From Clostridia bacterium UC5.1-2E3 (lineage in GTDB: Bacteria > Bacillota > Clostridia > Lachnospirales > Lachnospiraceae): a DNA stretch of 64,000 nt. The notes under the pieces were generated by a model. It saw only the letters and a program-made list of their open reading frames with translations, was not told the DNA's origin and ran no database searches. Location of the stretch: contig BBZO01000016.1 in NCBI GenBank assembly GCA_001304875.1, positions 22,639 through 86,638 of the forward strand. Direction: 5' to 3'. Shown here one piece after another: positions 19,215-29,231 of the stretch (the first letter of the stretch is position 1; the number at the start of each line of letters is the position of its first letter). The translations under genes and the position numbers were made by a program.

Positions 19215-19241
19215 AAGGGAGAGCTGCGGGAGCCCTCCCTT
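19215..19241 (-). terminator. Hairpin after the 58-aa gene
   Basis: AAGGGAG (19215-19221) pairs with CTCCCTT (19235-19241). It is a modest stem with a short T run, located just past the stop of the minus-strand small gene. Confidence 0.45.
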
Positions 19242-19246
19242 CCTTA

Positions 19247-19423
19247 TTAATCCTTGAATTTATCCGTCGGAGCCATGAAATGATACATGTTGTAGTAGGA
19301 CTCGATCTGCGCGTCGGAGACGGGGAGCGACGGAATCAGCCCCGTGCAGTCCATGGCGGAGCAGGACTGGATGTCCACCTCGTAATCGTTGGGATCGTAC
19401 TTATTGCCGCGTTTTTCTTCCAT
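19247..19423 (-). CDS. 58-residue protein with a CSAMDC motif, unknown
   Basis: A short acidic protein, MEEKRGNKYDPNDYEVDIQS followed by CSAMDCTGLIP and a Tyr-rich tail. A clear AGGTGG ribosome site eight bases before the ATG and a hairpin after the stop support it as a real gene. There is no signal peptide or membrane segment. The two cysteines four residues apart followed by TGLIP may bind metal or be modified. I do not recognise a named family; no modification enzyme is adjacent, so a RiPP precursor is possible but not supported. Confidence 0.55.
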   Translation of the reverse strand: MEEKRGNKYDPNDYEVDIQSCSAMDCTGLIPSLPVSDAQIESYYNMYHFMAPTDKFKD

Positions 19424-19508
19424 AGAAATCACCACCTTGTAAAAATATTGCCGCAAGGTTAGTGTCTGCCCCGGGAAAGAAAATACAGCTGGTAAATTTT
19501 TTGAAAAT

Positions 19509-20006
19509 CTAAAAGTGGGCGGCGTCGCGGACCGGAGCCCAGAGCGACGCGAGACGTTCCAGGGAGAAGGCCGCGTTGGCCGGGCTGGTGGACGGGAGCT
19601 TTACTGCCTCCCGGTTTGTGGCCGGCAGGCAGTATTTCTTATATAAATTAAAGGAAGTGGCTCCGTTGCAGAAAATCTGCCGGATATCCGCGGCGTCTAG
19701 AATGCGGTTTAAATCGTTGGGAACCACGTTTTTTATGGAGCTGTCGCTGGAACCGGTGATCTCACAGGAGGCGATGACGTCCCACACGGCGATGTGATTT
19801 CGCAGGAGAAAGGCGCGCTTTTCTTCGATGGAGGCGGGCGGCTCCTCGCCAAAAAGCGCCGCCAGAAGCCGCCAGAAGCGGTTCTGCGGGTGATGGTAGA
19901 AAAAGTGCCCCTCCCTGGATTTTACAGACGGGAAGGAGCCCAGAATGAGAACCCGGGAGGTCCCGTCGTACACCGGGGGAATCTCGTGATTTACGCGGTC
20001 TGACAT
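19509..20006 (-). CDS. Family 6 hypoxanthine/uracil-DNA glycosylase
   Basis: A 165-residue base-excision-repair enzyme of the Mug/TDG-like superfamily, probably removing deoxyinosine (hypoxanthine) from DNA. Motif 1 reads VLILGSFPSVKSREGHFFYH, followed by HPQNRFWRLLA. Motif 2 lies in the LPSTSPANAAFS segment, matching the family's S-P-S/T-SPAN type. The frame is intact and length is normal. It is divergent from ftsH, separated by about 200 bases. Confidence 0.88.
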   Translation of the reverse strand: MSDRVNHEIPPVYDGTSRVLILGSFPSVKSREGHFFYHHPQNRFWRLLAALFGEEPPASIEEKRAFLLRNHIAVWDVIASCEITGSSDSSIKNVVPNDLNRILDAADIRQIFCNGATSFNLYKKYCLPATNREAVKLPSTSPANAAFSLERLASLWAPVRDAAHF

Positions 20007-20126
20007 GTGTCTGCCTTCTTTCGGAAATATTTTTCAAAATTATACACCGGTGGGGGAAGAATGTCCAGCGCGGCCGCAAAACTGGTCGCATATGCCGGAG
20101 TTTACAGCATTTTTATATTGTTTTTA

Positions 20127-20155
20127 TTGATTTATGGAGACACTGACACTATAAT
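20127..20155 (+). promoter_or_regulatory. Promoter of ftsH
   Basis: TTGATT (20127-20132), 17 bases and a perfect TATAAT (20150-20155), with a 40-base leader to the ftsH ribosome site. Confidence 0.75.
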
Positions 20156-20202
20156 GGTAAAGGACAGCGAGTACATCCGCTGGTTAGAATGGAGAAACAC
20201 AT

Positions 20203-22253
20203 ATGGAGAACAACAATCAGAAGAAAAACGACGGAAAATTTCCAGGGGGTTCGACCTGGGGCGTGCTGGCGATTCTCATGCTGGTGACTTTTCTGGCGGT
20301 CAGCTTTATGAATGACTACTGGAAGAAGAGCAAGAGCGAGGCACTGTCCTACACAGAGTTTATTGAGATGCTGGATAACGGCGAGATCGACGAGGTCATC
20401 TCCGGCAACAGCAAGATCACCATTATACCCAACAGCAAATCAGACAAGTACATCGGCACGGACGACCAGTACATGGGCCTGGTGGAATACTACACGATCC
20501 GTATGGAGGACGACAACCAGTTAAGCCAGAGGCTTCAGGATGCCGGGGTGGAGTACCGCAAGGCCGAGACCGACACCAGCGCCAGCATTCTGGCGATCAT
20601 TCTGGAGTGGGTGCTGCCGTTCGCCTGATGATTTTCCTGTTTAACATCCTTATGACGCGCATGGGCGGCGGAGGCGGCATCATGGGCGTGGGAAAGAGCA
20701 ACGCCAAGGTCTACGTCCAGCGTGAGACCGGCGTCACGTTCAAGGATGTGGCCGGCGAGGACGAGGCCAAGGAGTCTCTGACGGAGATCGTGGATTTCCT
20801 TCACAATCCTGCCAAGTACACGAAGATCGGCGCCAAGCTGCCGAAGGGAGCCCTTCTCGTGGGCCCGCCCGGTACCGGTAAGACGCTGCTTGCGAAGGCG
20901 GTGGCCGGCGAGGCAAAGGTGCCGTTTTATTCCCTGTCCGGCTCAGATTTTGTGGAGATGTTTGTCGGCGTGGGCGCATCCCGCGTGAGAGACCTGTTCA
21001 AGCAGGCCCAGCAGTCGGCGCCCTGTATCATTTTCATCGACGAGGTGGACGCCATCGGTAAGAGCCGTGACTCCCGCATGGGCGGAAACGACGAGCGCGA
21101 GCAGACTCTGAACCAGCTGCTCTCCGAGATGGACGGCTTCGACTCGTCGAAGGGACTTCTGGTGCTGGCCGCCACCAACCGGCCGGAGATCCTGGATCCG
21201 GCGCTCCTGCGCCCGGGCCGTTTCGACCGCCGCGTGATCGTGGATAAGCCGGACTTGAAGGGCCGTATCGAGATTCTGAAGGTGCACTCCAAGGACGTGC
21301 GTCTGGATGACACTGTGGATTTCGAGGAGATCGCCCTGGCTACCTCCGGAGCCGTGGGCGCGGACCTGGCCAACATGATGAATGAGGCCGCCATCAACGC
21401 CGTAAAGCACGGCCGGCAGGCAGTGAGCCAGAAGGATCTGTTCGAGGCCGTCGAGGTGGTGCTGGTCGGCAAGGAGAAGAAGGACCGCATCATGAGCCAG
21501 GAGGAGAGGCGCATCGTCTCCTACCACGAGGTGGGCCACGCGCTGGTGAGCGCCCTGCAGAAGGACGCGGAGCCGGTGCAGAAGATCACCATTGTGCCCC
21601 GCACCATGGGAGCCCTGGGCTACGTCATGCAGGTGCCCGAGGAGGAAAAATATCTCAATACGAAGAAAGAGATCCACGCCATGCTGGTGGGCTATCTGGC
21701 CGGCCGCGCGGCGGAGGAGATTGTGTTTGACACCGTGACCACCGGCGCGGCCAACGACATCGAGCAGGCCACCAGAATCGCCAGGGCCATGGTCACCCAG
21801 TACGGAATGTCGGAGAAATTCGGCCTCATGGGCCTTGAGACCCAGGAGAGCATGTATCTGACCGGCCGCACCGTGTTAAACTGCGGCGACGCCACCGCGG
21901 CGGAGATCGATAAGGAGGTCATGCAGATATTAAAGGACGCCTACAACGAGGCCAAGGAGCTGCTGTCCGCCAACCGCGATGCCCTCGACGCCATCGCCGC
22001 CTTCCTCATCGAGAAGGAGACCATCACCGGCAAGGAGTTCATGGAGATCTTCCGCCGTGTCAAGGGACTCCCCGATCCGGCGGAGGGCGAGAAGAAGGAG
22101 GAGCGCATTGCCGCGAAGACGGACGAGGCGCCTGCCGGGGCTGCCGAGTCTGCCGATGGACCGCAGGAAACCATTTCTGTGGCCGATGGAAGCGTGATCG
22201 AGCTGCCGATGCAGGGGGAGGTTTCCGGACAGGAGGATGCTCCTCAGATTTAA
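20203..22253 (+). CDS. ftsH: ATP-dependent zinc metalloprotease FtsH (one frame break)
   Basis: Membrane-anchored AAA+ protease that degrades misfolded membrane proteins and regulators. About 683 residues after repair: first transmembrane segment at residues 19-37, periplasmic domain to about 135, second transmembrane segment, Walker [10 protein letters not shown], Walker [12 protein letters not shown], second region of homology with RPGRFDRR, and zinc site [12 protein letters not shown] (HEXXH). The break near 20622 (one base missing) lies at the second transmembrane segment, between EWVLPF and [13 protein letters not shown] precedes ATG 20203. The C-terminal tail is Ala/Glu-rich, as in related clostridia. 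Confidence 0.97.
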
Positions 22254-22269
22254 AATATCGGATTTCAAT

Positions 22270-22308
22270 GAAGCCGCTGTTGGGAGACAGCGGCTTCTTA
22301 TACGTTTT
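22270..22308 (+). terminator. Terminator after ftsH
   Basis: An 11-bp perfect stem GAAGCCGCTGT (22270-22280) with ACAGCGGCTTC (22287-22297); the T tract is weak and interrupted. Confidence 0.65.
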
Positions 22309-22445
22309 ATGTAAGAAAGATGTAAGGGTATTTCTATATATTTCCGGCCGGCCTGGTGGTAGTATATCCTTGTAAACGGGGGGAATGGGAGAGTCCCCTG
22401 GGAAAACTGCATACGCCAGATTTGAAAATGGCAGGAGGTTGGAAA

Positions 22446-23402
22446 ATGAAAAAAATCACACAAACGGTCTGTGCTCTCGCGGCATGTGTGCTGCTTATTC
22501 CGGGCTGTGCGGCAGCCGGGGAGGGGAACAGGGAGGCAGAACAGGCGCAGAGCCCGAATGTCCAGACGGAGGCGGCTGCCCACGATGACGGGACAGAAAC
22601 TGTTCCGGCGGGAATTGAGACGGAAAATGAGACAGAAACAGAGATGGAAACAGAAACGGAGGAGACAGGAGCGGTTGATCCTTCTCACTACAGCGATGCG
22701 TCGTCTCTGCCTGCGGACGAGGTGGAGCAGTATGCCGGGACGGTAAAAAGGCTTATTCTGGACGGCGAATGGGAGGCAGTGGCGGATGAGATGCGCTATC
22801 CCGCCATGGTTGACGGACAGACCGTGGATTCGAGGGAGGAGTTCCTGGGACTGGGCCTGGAGAGCGGTCTGAATCCATACTTTTTCGTGGAGCTTGAGGA
22901 GGAGACCTGCCATGAGATGTTCTGCACCTATGATGGAATTATGATGGGGAAAACAGGACGCGTGTGGCTTCTGCAGACGCCGGAGGACGGCGCCTTGAAA
23001 ATCAGAAGCATAAACGGACTGAAGGAGGATTTTGGCCTCCCTGGACAGGTCTGCATCACAGGAAGCCAGGAGGACATCACACCGGTCTCCATGACAGTCC
23101 TTCTGCAGAATGACACGGATCTTAGAGTGGTATTTGGAGACGACTATAAACTCATGAAGGCCGGAACCGGCGGAGCAGGTGTGGAGGAACTGACTCCCAT
23201 TGTGGAGACAGACCACAATGACATCGCCTATATGCCGACTCGCGGAGAGCCGGTGACTCTCACGGTGAACTGGGAAACCCGGTACGGAGCGCTGGAACCC
23301 GGAAGCTACGGCCTTATAAAGACAGTCCGCGATCTGGACGCCGAACCCGGAACCGGCGAGTGCGAGAGAGGGTTCTGGTTTGTGATTGAGGGGGAAGAAT
23401 AG
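22446..23402 (+). CDS. Lipoprotein with Ig-like (Big_14 type) C-terminal domain
   Basis: A 318-residue exported lipoprotein: signal MKKITQTVCALAACVLLIPG and lipobox IPGC. A low-complexity linker of alternating Glu and Thr (residues 55-75) leads to a domain beginning LPADEVEQYAGTVKRLILDG. The C-terminal 110 residues resemble a bacterial Ig-like domain, with PVTLTVNWETRYGALEPGSY and an RGFWFVIEGEE end. AGGAGG is upstream and the frame is intact. Function is unknown; ligand binding or sensing at the outer face of the membrane is plausible. Confidence 0.72.
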   Translation: MKKITQTVCALAACVLLIPGCAAAGEGNREAEQAQSPNVQTEAAAHDDGTETVPAGIETENETETEMETETEETGAVDPSHYSDASSLPADEVEQYAGTVKRLILDGEWEAVADEMRYPAMVDGQTVDSREEFLGLGLESGLNPYFFVELEEETCHEMFCTYDGIMMGKTGRVWLLQTPEDGALKIRSINGLKEDFGLPGQVCITGSQEDITPVSMTVLLQNDTDLRVVFGDDYKLMKAGTGGAGVEELTPIVETDHNDIAYMPTRGEPVTLTVNWETRYGALEPGSYGLIKTVRDLDAEPGTGECERGFWFVIEGEE

Positions 23403-23704
23403 GAAGAACGTCACAGCCGCCAGGGAGCGGGGAGAGGAGGGAGCGGGAGGGGGAAAGTGACTTGAGGTCTCGATTCGGTGGAACTTAGGTCCACAGCGTG
23501 AGGAGCTCTGGGATTTCCTTCAGCGTACAACGCTGAAGGAAAAGGGGGTTTTGGAGAGCAAAATTTTTTCAAAAATTTTGATCGAATCCCCCCGGTTCCC
23601 AGAAGCGGAACACGGTGCGGGCCTTAGTTCCACCCATCGAGTCTCCTGGAACTTTCCCCTCCCGCTCCTCCTCTCCCCGCTCCCTGGCGGCTGTGACTTC
23701 CGTG
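23402..23704. repeat. About 300-bp nested inverted-repeat element
   Basis: The outer arms, about 23402-23500 and 23610-23704, are imperfect reverse complements: the left arm contains GTCACAGCCGCCAGGGAGCG and the right arm ends in its complement CGCTCCCTGGCGGCTGTGAC. Complementarity continues inward (GGTGGAACTTAGG with CCTTAGTTCCACC, the latter inexact). The centre holds two further perfect hairpins: 23514-23526 with 23530-23542, and CAAAATTTTT with AAAAATTTTG (23559-23580). No coding frame fits. It resembles a non-autonomous mobile or REP-like structured element. Confidence 0.75.
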
Positions 23705-23712
23705 ATTCCCTA

Positions 23713-23741
23713 TTGACAATTTCCCCCATGTTTATTAGAAT
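23713..23741 (+). promoter_or_regulatory. Promoter of the second MATE gene
   Basis: Consensus TTGACA (23713-23718), 17 bases and TAGAAT (23736-23741), immediately after the inverted-repeat element. Confidence 0.8.
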
Positions 23742-23747
23742 ACAATA

Positions 23748-23777
23748 CAGGCTCTTTTCTGAGCCTGCTTTTTATTT
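23748..23777 (+). terminator. Leader hairpin/terminator ahead of the second MATE gene
   Basis: Perfect 7-bp stem CAGGCTC (23748-23754) with GAGCCTG (23761-23767), followed by CTTTTTATTT. It begins at about the predicted transcription start. It may terminate incoming transcripts or act as a 5' structure of the MATE message. Confidence 0.6.
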
Positions 23778-23823
23778 CACAAAAAATTGTTAGGAAGCGA
23801 ATTAAGTACGAGGTGATTTGAGA

Positions 23824-25226
23824 ATGAGTGAAACGACAGTGAGAGAGGGCGCAGCCCGCGAGCCGGAGAACAAGATGGGCGTCATGCCGGTGAACCGCCT
23901 GCTGATTTCCATGTCTGTTCCCATGGTTGTCGCCATGCTGGTGCAGGCGCTCTACAACGTGGTGGACAGCATGTTTGTGGCCCGCTTAAACGAGAACGCC
24001 CTGACGGCGGTTTCCCTGGCCTTCCCGGCGCAGAACCTGATGATTGCGGTGGCCACGGAACGGGAGTCGGCGTCAACGCCATCCTTTCCAGAAGCCTGGG
24101 CGAGAAGAACTTCAAGAAAGCCAACCGTGTGGCCAACCATGGCGTGTTCCTGGCGCTGATGAGCTACATCGTGTTCGCGGTTCTGGGACTTCTGCTTTCC
24201 CGCCGCTTTTTCTTAATGCAGACGGACATCGAGGAGATCGTCAACTACGGCGCGGATTACCTGTTTATCTGTACAGTATTTTCCTTCGGTATTTTCGGGC
24301 AGATCGCGTTTGAGCGCCTCCTGCAGTCCACGGGAAAGACCTTATTTACCATGTTTACCCAGGGAACGGGAGCTATTATCAATATTATCATGGATCCGAT
24401 TCTTATTTTCGGACTGTGCGGCTTCCCGAAGATGGGAGTGGCCGGTGCGGCGGCGGCCACGGTGCTGGGGCAGATTGTCGCCATGTTTATGGCCATTTTC
24501 TTCAATCTGAAATGGAACAAGGAGATCCGCCTTTCCGTGAAGCGGTTCTACGTGTCCGGAAAGATCATCCGCCAGATTTACGCGGTGGGCGTTCCCTCCA
24601 TATGTATGGCGGCCATCGGCTCCGTCATGACCTTCGGGATGAACAAGATTCTGATTGCCTTTACCTCCACGGCGACGGCGGTATTCGGCGTGTACTTTAA
24701 GCTCCAAAGCTTTATTTTCATGCCGGTGTTCGGTTTAAACAACGGCATGGTGCCCATCATCGCCTACAACTACGGCGCGGGTAAGCCGGACCGTCTGCTT
24801 AAGACGTTAAAGCTGAGCATTTTTTATGCGGTGAGCATTATGCTTCTGGGCCTTCTGATTTTCCAGGTATGCACGAGACAGCTTCTTATGATATTCAACG
24901 CTTCCGACCACATGCTGTCCATCGGCGTCCCGGCCCTGCGCATTATCAGCTTAAGCTTTATTTTTGCAGGCTTTTGTATCATCTGTTCCTCCATGTTCCA
25001 GGCGCTGGCCCACGGATTCTTAAGCCTTTCCATCTCCGTGGTCCGTCAGCTGGTGGTGCTGCTGCCGGTGGCGTTCCTGCTTTCCAGAACCGGAAACCTG
25101 GAGCTGGTGTGGTGGGCATTCCCGCTGGCCGAGCTGTTCTCCACGACGCTGACCGTGATATTCCTCCGCCATGTGTACCGGAAGGAAATCAAGGGTCTGA
25201 CCGGCAGACTGCAGGAGGACGAATAG
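23824..25226 (+). CDS. MATE family efflux transporter (one frame break)
   Basis: A second MATE exporter, about 467 residues, twelve helices. After a charged 20-residue start it reads GVMPVNRLLISMSVPMVVAM and LVQALYNVVDSMFVARL, the family's first-helix region. One G is missing near 24057 (VATGTGVGVNAILSRSLGEK). I use ATG 23824, nine bases from GAGGTG; a TTG six bases upstream is in frame. It is only distantly similar to the other two MATE proteins in the window, so not a recent duplicate. Substrate unknown. Confidence 0.93.
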
Positions 25227-25263
25227 GCAGATTCATAAAAATAAAGCCCGGACGGGCACAACG

Positions 25264-25312
25264 AAAAGGAGCTTCGCGAAAACCAACCGGTTTTGCGAAG
25301 CTCCTTTTCACG
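25264..25312. terminator. Strong hairpin terminator after MATE gene
   Basis: AAAAGGAGCTTCGC (25264-25277) pairs perfectly with 25295-25308, and inner AAAACC pairs with GGTTTT. A and T runs on both sides allow function in both directions. The remaining gap to 25475 is AT-rich without recognisable features. Confidence 0.85.
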
Positions 25313-25475
25313 TAAATTGAGAATGAGGGTATAAAAGGGGTAAGTTTTAATGAGGGGGTGTCATTAAAAGCAAGTGTTATTTACTTGCTGACTATATACT
25401 ACAACATAATTCTTATAAATCAATGTGTTTTGTATAAAAAAACTATAAATTATTTGGAAAAAATTTGGACCAGCA

Positions 25476-26952
25476 TCAGTGGTAGAGCTTTTTGTGCTCG
25501 TACACCGGTTCGCAGGTCAGATTGATTCCCAGTTTGGAGAAGACCTTGATGTCCACGTCGGAGAGCATCACCGAGGTGTGTACCTGGCAGCCCTTGAGCT
25601 TTGAGAGGTTTTCCAGGGCCAGCTGGGCGTTTTTGTCCATGGCCGCGCTCACGGAGAGGGCGATGAGAACCTCGTCCGTGTGGAGTCTGGGGTTCTTGCT
25701 TCCCAGATAGTCCACCTTTAATTTCTGGATGGGCTCGATGGCGTAGGGCGCGATCAGGTGCACGTCGTGGGGAATGCCGGCTAAGAGCTTCACCGCGTTT
25801 AAAATCAGCGCGGCGGATGCGCCTAAAAGGTTGCTGGTCTTTCCCGTGACAATGCGTCCGTCGTTCAGCTCCATGGCTGCGGCGGGGGAGTGCAGGGCGG
25901 CGGCCCGCTCGTTGGCGGCGGGCACGGTGCGGCGCATCTCCTTGGTGAGCTTGGCCTGCTTCATCAGAAGCTCGATCTTGTAGACCTCCTCCTCATTTCC
26001 CTCCTCGCGGACGAGACGGGCGAGGGCCTGGTAGTAACGGCGGATGATCTCCTGCTTGGACGCCTCGCAGCAGACCTCGTCGTCGATGATGCAGTTGCCG
26101 GCCATGTTGACGCCCATGTCGGTGGGGGATTTGTAGGGATTTTCCCCGTAAATGCCCTCGAAAATGGCGCTTAAGACCGGGAAAATCTCGATGTCCCGGT
26201 TGTAGTTGACCGTGGTCTCGCCGTAGGCTCCAGGTGGAAGGGGTCGATCATGTTCACGTCGTTTAAATCGGCGGTGGCGGCCTCGTAGGCCAGGTTCACC
26301 GGGTGCTTGAGCGGGATGTTCCAGATGGGGAAGGTCTCAAACTTGGCGTAGCCGGCCTTGATGCCCCGCTTGTTCTCGTGGTAGAGCTGGGAGAGGCAGG
26401 TGGCCATCTTGCCGCTGCCGGGGCCGGGGGCCGTGACGATGACGAGCGGCTTCGTGGTCTCGATGTAGTCGTTCTTTCCGTAGCCGTCGTCGCTGACGAT
26501 CAGATCCACATTGCTGGGGTAGCCGTCGATGGTGTAGTGCCTGTATACGCGGATACCATGTGCTCCAGCTTGGACTTGAAGACATCGGCGCTGGCCTGGC
26601 CGGAATACTGGGTGATGACCACGCTCCCCACGTAGAGGCCGGTTGCGGTGTACGCCTCGATGAGACGGAGCACGTCCACATCGTAGGTGATGCCTAAATC
26701 GTGGCGCATTTTGTTTTTCTCGATGTCGCTGGCGCTGATGACGATGATGAGCTCCGCCTGGTCGGCGAGCTGCAAAAGCATCTGGAGCTTGCTGTCGGGG
26801 GCGAAGCCGGGCAGCACGCGGGAGGCGTGGAAATCGTCGAATAACTTTCCGCCAAATTCCAGGTACAGCTTGTCACCGAACTGGCTGATGCGCTCTCTGA
26901 TATGCTGGGACTGCGTAAACAGATACTTTTCGTTGTCAAAACCTATCTTCAT
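25476..26952 (-). CDS. DUF1846 (UPF0371) family protein (two frame breaks)
   Basis: A cytosolic protein of about 494 residues after repair, of the DUF1846/UPF0371 family, whose function is not established although structures exist. It starts [20 protein letters not shown] and contains [40 protein letters not shown] (a P-loop-like GPGSGKM), and a C-terminal [20 protein letters not shown]. Single-base losses near 26545 and 26235 split it into three frames. AGAGGA precedes the ATG. It lies 111 bases downstream of the LysR gene, same strand, with no clear terminator between. Confidence 0.9.
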
Positions 26953-27063
26953 GTGTGTATTCCTCTTCTCGTCAGATTTTTTCTAATGGTACCATTATCC
27001 TACAAAATTTCCATTTTGAGTAGTAGTTTTTTAAAAAAGTAAAATTTTAGTTTTTGAGGGGAA

Positions 27064-28007
27064 CTACTGCTTCATCAGCTGCCAGACGGCCTCCTTTACC
27101 ATATCGCAGAAAGCCCGGACATAAAAAGGCTGGTTGATGTTCTTATGCCAGATCAGTTCGACCCGGAGCGGGTAGTTAAAATTTTTCACCGGGAAAATGT
27201 GGATTTTACGGGAAGGTTCACATTTTTCATTGTGCTCTCTGACCCGCAGGGACAGCATTCTGGGAATCAGAGCGGCGCAGAGACCGGTGGAGCACAGGAG
27301 AATGTGGGTGTCACAGTCACTGATATGGTAGGGCGTCCGCTCCAGGCTGATTCCGTGGTCCAGAAGATGCTGGCGGATGATAATGTTCACGGCTCCGGTT
27401 TCATAGTAGAGGGAAAACGGGACCTGGGAAAATTCCGAAAGGTCCACGCCATCGTAAAATTCGGGAAGCCGGCGGCTCCCGAAATGCTGCTGGAACAGAC
27501 TGTCGCTGATAATGAGCTGCATGCTGTCCGTGGCCACAGGCATTGTGGAGAAAGACGGATTGCGGGAGGCGTTGACGCCTAAAATAAGATCGACGGAGCC
27601 GTCCATCAAAGCCTGCTCCAGGACAACGGTATCGTTGATATAGAAGGAGACCTCCACATTAGGAAAATGCTCATAGTATTTTTTCAGGGCCAGAGGGAGT
27701 ATAACCTGGGCCCGGGAGGTGCTGAGTCCCACGGTAAAGGAGCCCTTTGTGCCGTCTGAGATCTCCTTCAGTGTGTGCTCCATGTTATTTTCCAAAACCT
27801 GGACACTTCGGAGAAACTGATACATGACTTCCCCGGCTTCGGTCAGGGAGAGAGCCGGTTTCCGGTTAAAGAGGCTACGCCGTACTCCTCCTCCATACGG
27901 CGGATATGGTCACTGACACACTGCTGGGTCACAAAAGAACGTTTGGCGGCCTTCCCGATGCTGAGTTCCTCCGCCACGGTCATGAATATTTTGAAGCTCT
28001 GTCTCAC
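27064..28007 (-). CDS. LysR family transcriptional regulator (one frame break)
   Basis: About 315 residues. Residues 1-60 form the LysR winged helix: VRQSFKIFMTVAEELSIGKA, AAKRSFVTQQCVSDHIRRME, then LFNRKPALSLTEAGEVM. The rest is the periplasmic-binding-like effector domain (KGSFTVGLSTSRAQVILPLA). It starts at GTG 28007, eight bases after GGAGG; one C is missing near 27870 within the helix-to-domain junction. It is divergent from the DUF6282-TRAP operon, so it most likely controls that operon and senses its substrate. Confidence 0.9.
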
Positions 28008-28038
28008 ATTATTTCCTCCCTGTATTCATTTCCTGGAT

Positions 28039-28067
28039 ATTATAACCTTGAAAATGACAAAATTCAA
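28039..28067 (-). promoter_or_regulatory. Promoter of the LysR gene (minus strand)
   Basis: Minus strand TTGAAT, 17 bases, perfect TATAAT, about 31 bases before the GTG start. Confidence 0.7.
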
Positions 28068-28198
28068 CAAGAAAAAACTTGAAATAAAAAGGTAGACATG
28101 CTGAAAAAACTGAATACTTGAAGCGGGAACAAGAAAAATATAGAGCACTGACAAGGAAAAGTTTGGGACAGAGAAAAGAGCAGATGAGCCGCAAATTC

Positions 28199-28244
28199 AA
28201 AAACACAAGTTTTTCAGAATATATGGAAAAATCTACTTGTTTTT
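28199..28244. promoter_or_regulatory. Inverted repeat between LysR gene and DUF6282 operon
   Basis: AAAAACacAAGTTTTTC (28199-28215) and GAAAAAtctACTTGTTTTT (28226-28244) are near-complementary arms around a 10-base AT-rich centre. It lies upstream of the operon in the 308-base divergent gap and is a candidate LysR site or RNA hairpin. Confidence 0.5.
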
Positions 28245-28315
28245 CTTTGTGGATTCTCTGTGCTACCATTGTCTTACAAAGGAAAGAGGACAAGGAGGGG
28301 AAAGACAGAGAGTTT

Positions 28316-29175
28316 ATGGAGAGAGAGCAGGAAATGGCGAGAGAGCTGCTGAAGGGGGCTTACGATCTTCACGTTCACAGTGCTCCGTCCCATGTTAAGC
28401 GGGCGCTAAATGATTATGAGCTGATGGAACAGGCGCAGGCGGCAGGGATGGCTGGGGTCATGATCAAAAATCACTATGAGTGTACGGCCGGAAGGGCGCA
28501 GGCCCTGAACCAGGCCGGCCTTTTTCAGACCAGGGCGTATGGCGGACTGGTGTTAAACTGGCCGACGGGGGGACTGAACCCCTATGCGGTGGAGAGCGCC
28601 ATGCGGCTGGGAGGCCGGTTTATCTGGCTTCCCACCAGAGACGCCGGGCACTGTCTGACTTTCGGAAATATGCCGGGGGATTTTTTGACAGGCCAGGGAT
28701 CCAGGTGATAGACGAACAGGGGAAGCTGAGAAAAGAGATTTACGAGATCTTTCAGATTGTACGCTCCTACGGAGGTGTGCTGGCGACAGGACATGTGAGC
28801 CTGGAGGAGGCCGTGCTGGTGTGCCGGAAGGCGAGGGAGTATGGGGTAACCACTGTCCTCACCCATCCGGAGTGGAGAAGGACCAGAGTCCCCCGTGAGG
28901 TTCAGCGGGAACTGGCAGAGACAGGGGTGCGGATTGAGAAAAACTACGCCAATGTGGAGGACGGGGACTGCAGCCTGGAGGAGATGGCCGAAACCATACG
29001 GCTGGTTGGCCCTGGAAATGTGTTTCTCTCCACGGACCGGGGACAGGCGGGAAAGGAGCTTCCCGTTCTGTGCATGAGAAAATTTCTGGAGGGGCTCTTG
29101 AAGCTGGGATTTTCCGCGGAAGATCTGAGGAATATGGTGCAGAGGGTGCCCGGAGAGCTGGTGGGAGAAGGATAA
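28316..29175 (+). CDS. DUF6282 amidohydrolase-like protein (one frame break)
   Basis: A protein of about 286 residues resembling metal-dependent amidohydrolases of the DUF6282 family. The N-terminal YDLHVHSAPS is a metal-site HxH motif; GVMIKNHYECTAGRAQAL and VTTVLTHPEWRR supply further His residues, and FLSTDRGQ a late Asp, as in PHP/amidohydrolase barrels. One T is missing from a run near 28685 (GDFFDRPGIQVIDEQGK). ATG 28316 is the best start although AAGGAGG lies 17 bases away; ATG 28334 is an alternative. It heads an operon with a TRAP transporter, so it probably opens or hydrolyses the imported acid. The reaction is unknown. Confidence 0.8.
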
Positions 29176-29231
29176 GTATGTGTTTTTAAGAGACAGCGGA
29201 GCGACCGCGCAGACAGAAAGGAGTAAGGAAA

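Noticed and set aside
21930..23414. A 494-codon minus-strand frame across the ftsH 3' end and the lipoprotein gene.
   Set aside because: It crosses the ftsH terminator and has no recognisable domain; both plus-strand genes are clear.
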